Shown here: piece by piece, positions 15,419-24,270 of the stretch | Layout: the number at the start of each line of letters is the position of its first letter | Position numbering within the stretch: the first letter of the stretch is position 1 | Source: Streptomyces typhae | Lineage (GTDB): Bacteria > Actinomycetota > Actinomycetes > Streptomycetales > Streptomycetaceae | Assembly (NCBI RefSeq): GCF_009755605.1 | Contig: NZ_WPNZ01000029.1 | Coordinates: 1-64,000 of the forward strand | DNA length: 64,000 nucleotides | Reading direction: 5' to 3' | The notes under the pieces: model-generated | Database searches by the model: none | What the model saw: only the letters and a program-made list of their open reading frames with translations | Told to the model about the DNA's origin: nothing | Position numbers and translations under genes: made by a program

Positions 15419-16531
15419 ATGACTGACGAGAGCAGGGCCGCCGACGCGCCGAGGCGCGGCAGGCGCGGCCGTCGTCGCAAGCCGCGCAGCAAGCGCAAGA
15501 AGGCGCTCGTCATCACGGCCTGGACCGCCGCGGGTGTGGCCGTCCTCGGGGGGACCGGCCTCGGCTACGTCTATTTCAAGCTCAACGGCAACATCAAGGG
15601 CGTGGACATCAACGCCGCCCTCGGCACGGACCGCCCGGCGAACGTCGACAACGGCTCCCAGGACATCCTCGTCCTCGGCTCCGACTCGCGTTCCGGCAAG
15701 AACTCCAAGTACGGCAAGGACGAGGGCGCCGCCCGCTCGGACACGGCGATGATCGTGCACGTGTACAAGGGCCACAAGAAGGCCAGCGTGGTCTCCATAC
15801 CCCGCGACACCCTCATCACCCGGCCCGAGTGCCCCGCCAAGGACGGCGGCACCGACCGGGGCGGGCAGCGACAGATGTTCAACACGGCGTACGAGGTGGG
15901 CGGCCCGGCCTGTGCCGTCAAGACCGTCGAGAAGATGTCCGGCATCCGCATGGACCACTATGTGGAAGTCGACTTCACGGGCTTCAAGAAGCTCATCGAC
16001 ACCCTCGGCGGTGTGGAGATCACCTCCAAGAAGGCCATCCACGACAAGGACAGCCACCTCGACCTGGAGGCCGGCACCCACCAGCTCTCCGGTGAGCAGG
16101 CCCTCGGTCTCGTCCGCACCCGGCACGGCGTCGGGGACGGCAGCGACCTCGGCCGCATCCAGCTCCAGCAGGCCTTCATCAAGGCCCTCATGAACCAGGT
16201 CAAGGACGTCGACCTGTTCGGCAACCCGAAGAAGCTGTACGACCTCGCCGACTCCGCGACCAGTGCCATCACCACCGACTCCGAACTGGACTCGGTCAAG
16301 GACCTGTACGGCTTCGCGGGCGGCCTCAAGGGCATCGGCTCCGGCGACATGAAGATGGTCACGCTGCCCATCCAGTACGACCCTGCCGACCCCAACCGCG
16401 TACTGCCCCTGGAGGAGGCCGACCAGCAGGTCTGGGACGCTCTCCGCGAGGACCGGCCGATCCCGAAGTCCGCCACCGAGAAGTCGGCCGGCGACAAGGG
16501 CAACGCGGGCGAGGTCGTCACCAGCGACTGA
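15419..16531 (+). CDS. LytR-CpsA-Psr (LCP) family wall-polymer ligase
   Basis: 370 residues. A basic cytoplasmic tail (RRGRRGRRRKPRSKRKK) precedes one membrane helix (about 36-58). The extracytoplasmic LCP domain then shows DILVLGSDSR, ARSDTAMIVHV, VSIPRDTLI and RTRHGVGDGSDLGRIQLQQ. The conserved Arg and Asp residues bind the polyprenyl pyrophosphate head group. LCP proteins attach teichoic or other anionic glycopolymers to peptidoglycan. The wecA-like gene at 21994, which would start such a polymer, is nearby. ATG 15419 has GAGGAG upstream; an upstream in-frame ATG (15320) is unlikely. Confidence 0.92.
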   Translation: MTDESRAADAPRRGRRGRRRKPRSKRKKALVITAWTAAGVAVLGGTGLGYVYFKLNGNIKGVDINAALGTDRPANVDNGSQDILVLGSDSRSGKNSKYGKDEGAARSDTAMIVHVYKGHKKASVVSIPRDTLITRPECPAKDGGTDRGGQRQMFNTAYEVGGPACAVKTVEKMSGIRMDHYVEVDFTGFKKLIDTLGGVEITSKKAIHDKDSHLDLEAGTHQLSGEQALGLVRTRHGVGDGSDLGRIQLQQAFIKALMNQVKDVDLFGNPKKLYDLADSATSAITTDSELDSVKDLYGFAGGLKGIGSGDMKMVTLPIQYDPADPNRVLPLEEADQQVWDALREDRPIPKSATEKSAGDKGNAGEVVTSD

Positions 16532-16561
16532 CTCCCGCACCGGCGGCTCACCGCCGCACCG

Positions 16562-16583
16562 GCGCCGGACCCCGCTCCGGCGC
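16562..16583 (+). terminator. Hairpin after the LCP gene
   Basis: GCGCCGGA (16562-16569) pairs with TCCGGCGC (16576-16583) around a 6-nt loop. There is no U-run. Confidence 0.5.
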
Positions 16584-16633
16584 GCCGGAGCCCCGCCGGG
16601 CAGGGCCGGGAATACTTCCGGCCCGACCCCGGT

Positions 16634-16663
16634 TTGGGCAGATGCGACCAGTCCTGGCAGACT
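16634..16663 (+). promoter_or_regulatory. Putative rpmE promoter
   Basis: A -35-like TTGGGC (16634-16639) and a -10-like CAGACT (16658-16663) are separated by 18 bp, about 75 bp upstream of rpmE. Spacing and position are good; the matches are moderate. Confidence 0.45.
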
Positions 16664-16737
16664 GGTACGTCGGCCCCGGTTCACGCATCCGCATCCCGCG
16701 CCTGCGACCCGGTGCCCTCCCGAAACTAGGAGACACC

Positions 16738-16962
16738 TTGAAGCGCGACATCCACCCCGAGTACGTCGAGACGCAGGTCAGCTGCACCTGTGGCGCGTCG
16801 TTCACCACCCGCAGCACGATCTCCGGCGGCAGCATCCGCGCCGAGGTCTGCTCCGAGTGCCACCCGTTCTACACGGGCAAGCAGAAGATCCTCGACACCG
16901 GTGGCCGTGTGGCCCGCTTCGAGGCCCGCTTCGGCAAGGCTGCCGGCTCCGCCAAGAAGTAG
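16738..16962 (+). CDS. rpmE: 50S ribosomal protein L31, zinc-binding form
   Basis: 74 residues. The start is TTG at 16738, eight bases after AGGAG; no ATG or GTG suits the family N-terminus (MKRDIHPEYVE). Cysteines C16, C18, C38 and C41 give the zinc site, so this is the C+ form. Zinc-limited Streptomyces replace it with a cysteine-less paralogue. It is monocistronic between a promoter-like region and a strong terminator. Confidence 0.97.
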   Translation: MKRDIHPEYVETQVSCTCGASFTTRSTISGGSIRAEVCSECHPFYTGKQKILDTGGRVARFEARFGKAAGSAKK

Positions 16963-16974
16963 CGAGCCATCCGC

Positions 16975-17015
16975 GCCGGTCTCCGGCCGCCCCGCACCGG
17001 GCGGCCGGGACCGGC
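16975..17015 (+). terminator. Terminator after rpmE
   Basis: Positions 16975-16992 pair with 16999-17015 (GGCCGCCC with GGGCGGCC at the core, one bulged T) and are followed by GTTTG, 12 bp after the rpmE stop. Confidence 0.75.
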
Positions 17016-17067
17016 GTTTGCCGTCCCGCAGCCCCTTCACGAAGACACACAGGAGCAGGAGCCCCCG

Positions 17068-18144
17068 ATGTTCGAGGCGGTCGAGGAACTGGTCGGCGAG
17101 CACGCCGACCTGGAGAAGAAGCTCGCCGACCCTTCGGTCCACGCCGATCAGGCCAACGCGCGCAAGCTCAACAAGCGCTATGCCGAGCTGACGCCGATCG
17201 TCTCGACATACCGCACCTACAAGCGCCTCGGCGACGACATCGAGACGGCGCGTGAGTTCGCCGCGGACGATCCGGACTTCGCCGCCGAGGTCAAGGAGCT
17301 CGACAAGCAGCGCGACGAGGTCACCGAGAAGCTGCGCCTGCTGCTCGTCCCGCGCGACCCGAGCGACGACAAGGACGTCATCCTGGAGGTCAAGGCAGGT
17401 GCGGGCGGCGACGAGTCCGCGCTGTTCGCCGGCGACCTGCTGCGCATGTATCTGCGCTACGCCGAGCGCGTCGGCTGGAAGACCGAGATCATCGACGCCA
17501 CCGAGTCCGAGCTGGGCGGCTACAAGGACGTCCAGGTCGCCGTGAAGACCAAGGGCGGCCAGGGCGCCACCGAGCCCGGCCAGGGCGTCTGGGCGCGCCT
17601 GAAGTACGAGGGCGGCGTGCACCGCGTGCAGCGGGTTCCGGCCACCGAGTCCCAGGGCCGCATCCACACCTCCGCGGCCGGTGTCCTGGTGACGCCGGAG
17701 GCCGAGGAGATCGACGTCGAGATCAACCCGAACGACCTGCGGATCGACGTCTACCGCTCCTCGGGGCCCGGCGGGCAGTCCGTCAACACCACGGACTCCG
17801 CCGTCCGCATCACCCACGTCCCCACCGGCGTAGTCGCCTCCTGCCAGAACGAGAAGAGCCAGCTCCAGAACAAGGAGCAGGCGATGCGTATCCTGCGCTC
17901 CAGGCTGCTCGCCGCGGCGCAGGAGGAGGCGGAGAAGGAGGCGGCGGACGCCCGGCGCAGCCAGGTCCGCACCGTCGACCGCTCCGAGAAGATCCGGACG
18001 TACAACTTCCCGGAGAACCGCATCTCCGACCACCGTGTCGGCTTCAAGGCGTACAACTTGGACCAGGTGCTCGACGGCGAACTCGACGCGGTCATCCAGG
18101 CCTGCGTCGACGCGGACTCCGCCGCGAAGCTCGCCGCCGCCTGA
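17068..18144 (+). CDS. prfA: Peptide chain release factor 1
   Basis: 358 residues. It recognises UAA and UAG stop codons. The peptidyl-hydrolysis motif GGQ is at 235-237 (SSGPGGQSVNTTDSAVR), and upstream is RVQRVPATESQGRIHTSAAG. The N-terminal helical domain is rich in E and K. A CACAGGAGCAGGAG site precedes ATG 17068. prmC, which modifies the GGQ glutamine, follows after 39 bp, an arrangement conserved across bacteria. Confidence 0.98.
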   Translation: MFEAVEELVGEHADLEKKLADPSVHADQANARKLNKRYAELTPIVSTYRTYKRLGDDIETAREFAADDPDFAAEVKELDKQRDEVTEKLRLLLVPRDPSDDKDVILEVKAGAGGDESALFAGDLLRMYLRYAERVGWKTEIIDATESELGGYKDVQVAVKTKGGQGATEPGQGVWARLKYEGGVHRVQRVPATESQGRIHTSAAGVLVTPEAEEIDVEINPNDLRIDVYRSSGPGGQSVNTTDSAVRITHVPTGVVASCQNEKSQLQNKEQAMRILRSRLLAAAQEEAEKEAADARRSQVRTVDRSEKIRTYNFPENRISDHRVGFKAYNLDQVLDGELDAVIQACVDADSAAKLAAA

Positions 18145-18183
18145 CGCCCCGCACAAGACCCGTACGACGCCCCGGAGGACAGC

Positions 18184-19029
18184 GTGAACCTGCTGCTCGC
18201 GGAAGTGGCCCAGGCCACCCAGCGGCTGGCCGACGCCGGCGTGCCCTCGCCGCGCAACGACGCGGAGGAACTCGCCGCCTTCGTGCACGGCGTGAAGCGG
18301 GGCGAGCTGCACTCCGTCAAGGACGCCGACTTCGACGCCCGCTACTGGGAGACGATCGCGCGCCGCGAGGCGCGCGAGCCGCTCCAGCACATCACCGGGC
18401 GTGCCTTCTTCCGCTATCTGGAGCTCCAGGTCGGCCCCGGTGTCTTCGTGCCGCGCCCGGAGACCGAGTCGGTCGTCGGCTGGGCCATAGACGCGGTCCG
18501 CGCGATGGACGTCGTCGAGCCGCTGATCGTCGACCTGTGCACCGGTTCGGGCGCCATCGCGCTCGCCATGGCGCAGGAGGTGCCGCGCTCGCGCGTGCAC
18601 GCCGTGGAGCTGTCCGCGGACGCCCTGAAGTGGACGCGGAAGAACGTCGAGGGGTCCCGGGTCGAGCTGCGCCAGGGCGACGCGCGCGACGCGTTCCCCG
18701 AACTCGACGGCCAGGTCGACCTCGTCATCTCCAACCCCCCGTACATCCCTTTGACGGAATGGGAGTACGTTGCGCCGGAGGCCCGCGACTACGATCCCGA
18801 ACTCGCCCTGTTCTCCGGCGAGGACGGCCTCGACCTGATCCGCTCCATCGAGCGCACCGCGCACCGGCTGCTCCGGCCGGGCGGGGTCGTGGTGGTGGAG
18901 CACGCGGACACCCAGGGCGGCCTGGTGCCGTGGATCTTCACCGAGGAGCGGGGCTGGGCGGATGCGGCCGACCACCCCGACCTGAACAACCGGCCGCGGT
19001 TCGCGACCGCCCGCAAGGCGCTGCCGTGA
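18184..19029 (+). CDS. prmC: Release factor glutamine methyltransferase
   Basis: 281 residues. It N5-methylates the glutamine of the GGQ motif in RF1/RF2 using SAM. The SAM motif is IVDLCTGSGAIALAMAQ, and the catalytic NPPY is at 184-187. The N-terminal helical domain that grips the release factor is present. GTG 18184 follows GGAGGA. Its TGA stop overlaps a GTG that opens a 25-codon frame running exactly to the next gene. Confidence 0.96.
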   Translation: MNLLLAEVAQATQRLADAGVPSPRNDAEELAAFVHGVKRGELHSVKDADFDARYWETIARREAREPLQHITGRAFFRYLELQVGPGVFVPRPETESVVGWAIDAVRAMDVVEPLIVDLCTGSGAIALAMAQEVPRSRVHAVELSADALKWTRKNVEGSRVELRQGDARDAFPELDGQVDLVISNPPYIPLTEWEYVAPEARDYDPELALFSGEDGLDLIRSIERTAHRLLRPGGVVVVEHADTQGGLVPWIFTEERGWADAADHPDLNNRPRFATARKALP

Positions 19030-19103
19030 CGACCATGGCGACGAAGACGACGATGTACGTGATGTACGCCGACGAGACGTACGTGTACGAGGAGGCCCGC
19101 TAG
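19026..19103 (+). CDS. Possible 25-residue peptide bridging prmC and tsaC
   Basis: GTG 19026 overlaps the prmC stop (GTGA). The frame ends TAG at 19101-19103, directly abutting the next ATG. The encoded peptide is VTTMATKTTMYVMYADETYV followed by YEEAR: unusually Tyr/Met/Thr-rich and acidic at the end. Its last codons contain GAGGAGG, the ribosome site for tsaC. It may be a translational coupler or chance; an internal ATG at 19035 is an alternative start. Conservation could not be checked. Confidence 0.35.
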   Translation: MTTMATKTTMYVMYADETYVYEEAR

Positions 19104-19751
19104 ATGGCACGGCGATACGACACCAACGACGCGACCGACCGTACGACCGGTCTGCGCGAGGCCGCGTCCGCCGTCCGCCGTGGCGAACTGGTCGTGCTGC
19201 CCACCGACACCGTGTACGGGATCGGCGCCGACGCGTTCAGCGCCGAGGCGGTCGCCGACCTGCTCGACGCCAAGGGCCGCGGCCGGTCCATGCCGACGCC
19301 CGTCCTCATCGGCTCCCCGAACACGCTGCACGGCCTCGTCACGGACTTCTCCGAGTCCGCCTGGGAGCTCGTGGACGCCTTCTGGCCCGGGGCCCTCACG
19401 CTGGTCGCCCGGCAGCAGCCCTCGCTCCAGTGGGACCTCGGTGACACCCGGGGCACGGTCGCCATCCGGATGCCGCTGCACCCGGTCGCCATCGAGCTCC
19501 TCACCGAGTTCGGGCCGATGGCCGTGTCCTCCGCCAACCTCACCGGGCACCCGGCGCCGGAGGACTGCGACGCGGCCCAGGAGATGCTCGGCGACTCCGT
19601 CTCCGTGTACCTGGACGGCGGCCCCACGCCCGGCATCGTGCCCTCCTCGATCGTGGACGTGACCGGCAAGGTCCCCGTCCTGCTCCGGGCGGGCGCGCTC
19701 GACGCCGACGAGCTCCGCAAGGTGGTACCCGACCTCGAGGTGGCCAATTGA
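19104..19751 (+). CDS. tsaC: L-threonylcarbamoyladenylate synthase
   Basis: 215 residues, YrdC/Sua5 family. It makes threonylcarbamoyl-AMP from threonine, bicarbonate and ATP, the first step of the universal t6A37 modification of ANN-decoding tRNAs. Motifs: GELVVLPTDTVYGIGADAF, the K/R-rich KGRGRSMPTP and the S-x-N signature SSANLTGHPAP. It lacks the extra C-terminal Sua5 domain, hence the short TsaC type. GAGGAGG lies 9 bp before ATG 19104. It ends by overlapping the next start (TTGA). Confidence 0.95.
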   Translation: MARRYDTNDATDRTTGLREAASAVRRGELVVLPTDTVYGIGADAFSAEAVADLLDAKGRGRSMPTPVLIGSPNTLHGLVTDFSESAWELVDAFWPGALTLVARQQPSLQWDLGDTRGTVAIRMPLHPVAIELLTEFGPMAVSSANLTGHPAPEDCDAAQEMLGDSVSVYLDGGPTPGIVPSSIVDVTGKVPVLLRAGALDADELRKVVPDLEVAN

Positions 19752-20443
19752 GGGCCCCTGAGACGGGGCGTGGCATAGCGGGCCGTACCGAGCCCTCTGT
19801 GGTCTTCGGTGCCCCGGGAAGCGCCGGTACACCCGGCGGCTTCCGCATCCTCCACGTCAGCACCGGCAACGTCTGCCGCTCGCCCATCACCGAGCGGCTG
19901 ACCAGACATGCCCTCGCCGACCGCCTCGGCGACCCCCTCACGGGCGGTCTGATCGTGGAGAGCGCGGGCACCTGGGGGCACGAGGGCGCCCCGATGGAGA
20001 CCAACGCCGAGACCGTCCTCGCCGACTTCGGCGCGGACGCCTCCGGCTTCACCGGCCGTGAGCTCCTCGACGACCACGTCATCCGGGCCGACCTCGTCCT
20101 GACCGCGACGCGGGACCACCGCGCGCAGGTCATCTCCATGGGGCACTCGGCCGGCCTGCGCACCTTCACCCTGAAGGAGTTCACACGCCTCGTCCGGGCG
20201 ATAGATCCGGCCACACTGCCCGACCCCGACGGGACCGACGGCGTCGTCGAGCGGGCCCGCGCCCTGGTGCGGGCCGCCGCCGCGCTGCGCGGGTGGCTGC
20301 TCGCCCCCAGCGCGGAGGCCGACGAGGTGTACGACCCCTACGGGGCGCCGCTGCCCTTCTTCCGCTCCGTCGGCGGCGAGATCCAGCAGGCCCTCGAGCC
20401 GGTGGTGACGGCGCTGACGGGGGTGCCGGCGGCGCGGGCGTAG
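19748..20443 (+). CDS. Low-molecular-weight phosphatase-like protein, catalytic Cys replaced by Ser
   Basis: 231 residues. The family P-loop is normally C-x5-R (as in VCLGNICRSP). Here it reads HVSTGNVCRSPITERL, so the nucleophile position is Ser38 (codon AGC, 19859-19861), while Cys43 and Arg44 remain. The C-terminal general-acid motif is kept as VYDPYGAPLP. The usual length is about 150-160; an extra 30 residues precede the P-loop, plus an insertion. Normal phosphatase chemistry is therefore unlikely and phosphotyrosine or arsenate binding is possible. TTG 19748 overlaps the tsaC stop; GTG 19799 is an alternative. It is co-transcribed with prmC-tsaC. Confidence 0.75.
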   Translation: MRAPETGRGIAGRTEPSVVFGAPGSAGTPGGFRILHVSTGNVCRSPITERLTRHALADRLGDPLTGGLIVESAGTWGHEGAPMETNAETVLADFGADASGFTGRELLDDHVIRADLVLTATRDHRAQVISMGHSAGLRTFTLKEFTRLVRAIDPATLPDPDGTDGVVERARALVRAAAALRGWLLAPSAEADEVYDPYGAPLPFFRSVGGEIQQALEPVVTALTGVPAARA

Positions 20444-20501
20444 TTCTTCGTGGGGGCGCCCCAGTTCGCCGGTGCGGCAGAGTTCTGGCGCGCGCCGAAG
20501 T

Positions 20502-20529
20502 TTCAGCCCGTCCGGCGTTTGAGGACGAG
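20502..20529 (+). repeat. Dispersed 28-bp intergenic repeat, copy 1
   Basis: This 28-mer begins TTCAGCCCGTCCGGCGTTTG. An identical copy in the opposite orientation lies at 34290-34317. From memory this is a very common intergenic sequence in Streptomyces genomes. Confidence 0.85.
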
Positions 20530-20616
20530 GCGCGGAGCGCCGATACGGGGGTCCAGGGGCGGAGCCCCGGCACCGCCCACCGGGCGGCAAGCCGACCCCC
20601 GGCCTACATTGGGAGG

Positions 20617-21891
20617 ATGACGACGGCCGAGGCTGGACGCGCCGCCGACCCGGCGGCGTACACCGCGTTGCGCCGCCAGGACCCGGAACTGGCGGAAGTG
20701 CTCCTCGGCGAGCTCGACCGCCAGTCGAGCACCCTGCAGCTGATCGCGGCCGAGAACTACACCTCCAGGGCCGTCCTGACGGCCCTGGGCTCCCCGCTGG
20801 CGAACAAGTACGCCGAGGGCTACCCGGGAGCCCGCCACCACGGCGGCTGCGAGCTGGTGGACGTCGCGGAGCGCATCGCCACGGACCGCGCCAAGGCCCT
20901 CTTCGGCGCCGACCACGCGAACGTCCAGTCCCACTCGGGCTCCTCCGCCGTCCTGGCGGCCTACGCGGCCCTGCTGCGCCCGGGGGACACGGTCCTGGCG
21001 ATGGGGCTCCCGTACGGCGGACACCTCACGCACGGCTCCCCGGCGAACTTCTCCGGGCGCTGGTTCGACTTCGTCGGGTACGGCCTCGACCCGGAGACCG
21101 GCCTGATCGACTACGAGCAGGTGCGGGCCCTGGCCCGCGCCCACCGCCCGAAGGCGGTCGTGTGCGGCTCCATCGCCTATCCGCGGCACATCGACTACGC
21201 GGCGTTCCGGGCCGCGGCGGACGAGGCGGGCGCCTATCTGATCGCGGACGCCGCCCACCCCATGGGCCTGGTCGCGGGCGGCGCGGCCCCCAGCCCGGTG
21301 CCGTACGCGGACGTCGTGTGCGCCACCACCCACAAGGTCCTGCGCGGCCCCCGCGGCGGCATGATCCTGTGCCGCGGCGAGCTGGCGGAGCGGGTGGACC
21401 GGGCGGTCTTCCCGTTCACGCAGGGCGGCGCCCAGATGCACACGATCGCCGCCAAGGCGGTGGCGTTCGGCGAGGCGGCGACACCGGCGTTCACCGCGTA
21501 CGCGCATCAAGTCGTTGCGAACGCAAGGGTGTTGGCACAGGCGCTCGCCGCCGAGGGCTTCGCCCCGAGCACCGGCGGCACGGACACCCATCTGATCCTC
21601 GCCGACCCCGCCCCGCACGGCGTACCGGCCGCCGTCGCCCGGGGCCGCCTGGCCGCGGCGGGCCTGGTCCTCGACACCTGCGCGCTGCCGGGCGGCGACG
21701 GCCGCGGACTCAGGTTCGGGACGGCGGCCGTCACCACACAGGGCATGCGGGAGGGTGAAATGGCGCGGATCGCGGCACTGTTCGCGGGGGCCGTCCGTGA
21801 GGAGGACGGAGTCAGGGACGCGGTGCGGGAACTGGCGGGCCGGTTTCCGCCGTATCCAACGGTGGGGACACCGGGCGCGGCGGCGTCGTAG
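20617..21891 (+). CDS. glyA: Serine hydroxymethyltransferase
   Basis: 424 residues. It interconverts serine and glycine, transferring the hydroxymethyl carbon to tetrahydrofolate. Motifs: IAAENYTSRAVL near the N-terminus, ANVQSHSGSSAV, and the PLP lysine K240 in TTHKVLRGPRGG. ATG 20617 follows GGGAGG, though that site is close. Streptomyces usually carry a second glyA elsewhere. A 173-bp gap with a dispersed repeat separates it from the phosphatase-like gene. Confidence 0.95.
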   Translation: MTTAEAGRAADPAAYTALRRQDPELAEVLLGELDRQSSTLQLIAAENYTSRAVLTALGSPLANKYAEGYPGARHHGGCELVDVAERIATDRAKALFGADHANVQSHSGSSAVLAAYAALLRPGDTVLAMGLPYGGHLTHGSPANFSGRWFDFVGYGLDPETGLIDYEQVRALARAHRPKAVVCGSIAYPRHIDYAAFRAAADEAGAYLIADAAHPMGLVAGGAAPSPVPYADVVCATTHKVLRGPRGGMILCRGELAERVDRAVFPFTQGGAQMHTIAAKAVAFGEAATPAFTAYAHQVVANARVLAQALAAEGFAPSTGGTDTHLILADPAPHGVPAAVARGRLAAAGLVLDTCALPGGDGRGLRFGTAAVTTQGMREGEMARIAALFAGAVREEDGVRDAVRELAGRFPPYPTVGTPGAAAS

Positions 21892-21993
21892 CGCACCTGT
21901 GCAACGATCGTCGCTACCCAGACGTCCCCAAGCTTATGCACGCGAAGCTAGGGTGTGGTGCTGAGATGGCCAGCGATACCTGTGGGGAAGCCC

Positions 21994-23319
21994 GTGCGTG
22001 AATATCTGCTGACGCTCTGCATCACGGCCGCGGTGACCTACCTGCTGACCGGCCCGGTGCGGAAGTTCGCGATCGTGGCCGGTGCCATGCCGGAGATCCG
22101 CGCTCGCGACGTGCACCGGGAACCGACACCCCGGCTCGGCGGAATCGCGATGTTCTTCGGTCTGTGCGCGGGGCTCCTGGTCGCCGACCACCTGCCGAAC
22201 CTCAACGAGGTGTTCACGAAGTCGAACGAGCCGCGCGCGCTGCTCTCCGGCGCCGCGCTGATCTGGCTCATCGGGGTCCTGGACGACAAGTTCGAGATCG
22301 ACGCACTGATCAAGCTCGGCGGCCAGATGATCGCCGCGGGCGTGATGGTCATGCAGGGCCTGACGATCCTGTGGCTGCCCATCCCGGGCGCGGGGACGGT
22401 GTCCCTGACCCAGTGGCAGGGCACGCTGCTCACCGTCGCCCTGGTGGTCATCACGATCAACGCGGTCAACTTCGTCGACGGCCTCGACGGCCTCGCGGCG
22501 GGCATGGTGTGCATCGCCGCGGCGGCGTTCTTCATGTACGCGTACCGCATCTGGTACGGGTACGGGATCGAGGCAGCCGCCCCCGCCACCCTCTTCGCCG
22601 CCATCCTGATGGGCATGTGCCTGGGCTTCCTGCCGCACAACATGCATCCGGCCAGGATCTTCATGGGCGACTCGGGCTCGATGCTCATCGGCCTGGTGCT
22701 GGCCGCGGGAGCCATCTCCATCACCGGGCAGGTCGACCCGGACGCGATGAAGCTGAACCTCGGCGGCACCCGCGACGCGACGCACGCGATGCTCCCCGTC
22801 TTCATCCCGCTGCTGATGCCGCTGACGATCATCGCGATCCCGTTCGCCGACCTGGTCCTCGCCATCGTGCGCCGCACCTGGAAGGGCCAGTCGCCGTTCG
22901 CCGCCGACCGCGGCCATCTGCACCACCGCCTGCTCGAAGTCGGCCACTCGCACAGCCGGGCCGTGCTGATCATGTACTTCTGGTCGGCCCTGATCGCCTT
23001 CGGCACCGTCGCCTACTCGGTGCACTCCACGAACATGTGGATCCTGCTCCTGATCGTCGCCCTGAGCGCCGTCGGCCTGGTCCTGCTCCTGCTCCCGCGC
23101 TTCACCCCCCGCACGCCCGGCTGGGCGGAGGGGTTCGTGCCACCGCGCTACCGGCGCCGGCGGGCGGCTCTCGCGGCGGAGGCGGCGTACGCGGCGGAAG
23201 CGGCCGCTCAGCCGGAAACGGAATCCCGCCGCCCCGTGGGAGCGGGCGTCAACGGAGCGACCGCGGTCGGCACCCGCCCGAGCTCCCTGGACCGGAGCAA
23301 GGCCGAATCCTCGCGTTGA
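21994..23319 (+). CDS. WecA/MraY-family undecaprenyl-phosphate sugar-1-phosphate transferase
   Basis: 441 residues, about 11 membrane helices. Family motifs: VHREPTPRLGGIAMF, LIGVLDDKFEID (the Mg-binding DD), NFVDGLDGLAAG, MGDSGSMLIG and the cytoplasmic RGHLHHRLLE. It would load a sugar-1-phosphate (GlcNAc is typical) on undecaprenyl phosphate to start a wall glycopolymer. The C-terminal 60 residues are a cytoplasmic A/E/R-rich tail. GTG 21994 with GGGGAAG upstream is preferred to GTG 21955. It lies just before the atp operon. Confidence 0.9.
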   Translation: MREYLLTLCITAAVTYLLTGPVRKFAIVAGAMPEIRARDVHREPTPRLGGIAMFFGLCAGLLVADHLPNLNEVFTKSNEPRALLSGAALIWLIGVLDDKFEIDALIKLGGQMIAAGVMVMQGLTILWLPIPGAGTVSLTQWQGTLLTVALVVITINAVNFVDGLDGLAAGMVCIAAAAFFMYAYRIWYGYGIEAAAPATLFAAILMGMCLGFLPHNMHPARIFMGDSGSMLIGLVLAAGAISITGQVDPDAMKLNLGGTRDATHAMLPVFIPLLMPLTIIAIPFADLVLAIVRRTWKGQSPFAADRGHLHHRLLEVGHSHSRAVLIMYFWSALIAFGTVAYSVHSTNMWILLLIVALSAVGLVLLLLPRFTPRTPGWAEGFVPPRYRRRRAALAAEAAYAAEAAAQPETESRRPVGAGVNGATAVGTRPSSLDRSKAESSR

Positions 23320-23414
23320 CGCGATGCCGAAAACGCTCCAATACCAGACAAGTCGCCTGCCTTCTTGCACAGACGCGCGGGTTCACCCTCATGTGTGACG
23401 GCAAGCACACCTGC

Positions 23415-23455
23415 CAGGTAAAGGACTCATCAAATAGTTTGTGATACCGTTCACG
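23415..23455 (+). promoter_or_regulatory. Probable atp operon promoter region
   Basis: An AT-rich patch (TCATCAAATAGTTTGTGATACC, given here as spanning 23428-23449) is the least GC-rich part of the 261-bp gap before atpI. GTGATACC is a reasonable extended -10. No clear -35 partner is seen. Confidence 0.35.
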
Positions 23456-23580
23456 AGACCCGGGGACAGAGCCGAAGGACCGTAGTGCGACGGTTCTCTT
23501 GGCCCGAGGACCCCACTCGGCCCGGGTCTACGCTCGTCCATGACGACACCCTGCCCCCGTCTGTAAGCGGAGTTGCCGCC

Positions 23581-24042
23581 ATGCCGTCTCAAGACACCCG
23601 GAATCTCCTGCAGTGCGCCGTGCCCACGGCTGCCGTCGGCGCGATCATCGCCGTTGTCAGCGGCGTGGTCTCCGGCGGCAAGGGAGCGCTCGGCGCTGTC
23701 ATCGGCACCGCGGTGGTCGTCGCCTTCATGGGGCTCGGTGTGTACGTCCTCCAGCGGACGGCAAAATCGCTTCCGCAGTTGTTCCAGGCCATGGGCATGA
23801 TGCTCTACGTCGCCCAACTGCTGCTGCTTCTTCTCTTCATGGGTCTGTTCAAGGACACCACCCTGTTCAACCCGAAGGTTTTCGCGCTCGCGCTCGCTGT
23901 CTCGACTGTCGTGTGGATGGCGTCGCAGGCTCGTGCACACATGAAGGCCAAGATCTTCTACGTCGACCCGGAACCCGAACCTTCCTCCGCCCCCTCTTCC
24001 GCGAAGAGTGAGAAGGCGGAGAAGTCGGGGTCCTCGACGTGA
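23581..24042 (+). CDS. atpI: ATP synthase protein I
   Basis: 153 residues with four hydrophobic helices (about 10-30, 33-55, 63-86 and 94-112) and an acidic, Ser/Glu/Lys-rich C-terminal tail. AtpI proteins assist assembly of the c-ring and possibly Mg handling. Identity rests on position as first gene of the operon and topology, since the family is poorly conserved. ATG 23581 has GGAG nine bases upstream. A 228-bp gap follows before atpB. Confidence 0.8.
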   Translation: MPSQDTRNLLQCAVPTAAVGAIIAVVSGVVSGGKGALGAVIGTAVVVAFMGLGVYVLQRTAKSLPQLFQAMGMMLYVAQLLLLLLFMGLFKDTTLFNPKVFALALAVSTVVWMASQARAHMKAKIFYVDPEPEPSSAPSSAKSEKAEKSGSST

Positions 24043-24270
24043 GAGGTAGGGCCGGGATAAATGCACGTTCGAGATGCTGCTATCGTCCGGTTCCAACTGC
24101 GGCACTGCAGGCGCGGGCATCTGAGCTGACGCCTGCACCATCGCGAGGCTCGATGCCTGAACGCCGCTCACACTTCCGAAACACCAGTCCGGTGCCGATC
24201 CGCGGCCACGCGCCGCGCCGACTCGACAACGAGGTTGCCGTACCCATGCTTCACGCCGAAGGAGCCCGCG

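Noticed and set aside
20443..20616. Glycine riboswitch upstream of glyA
   Set aside because: The gap contains a dispersed repeat, with no tandem aptamer-like folds.
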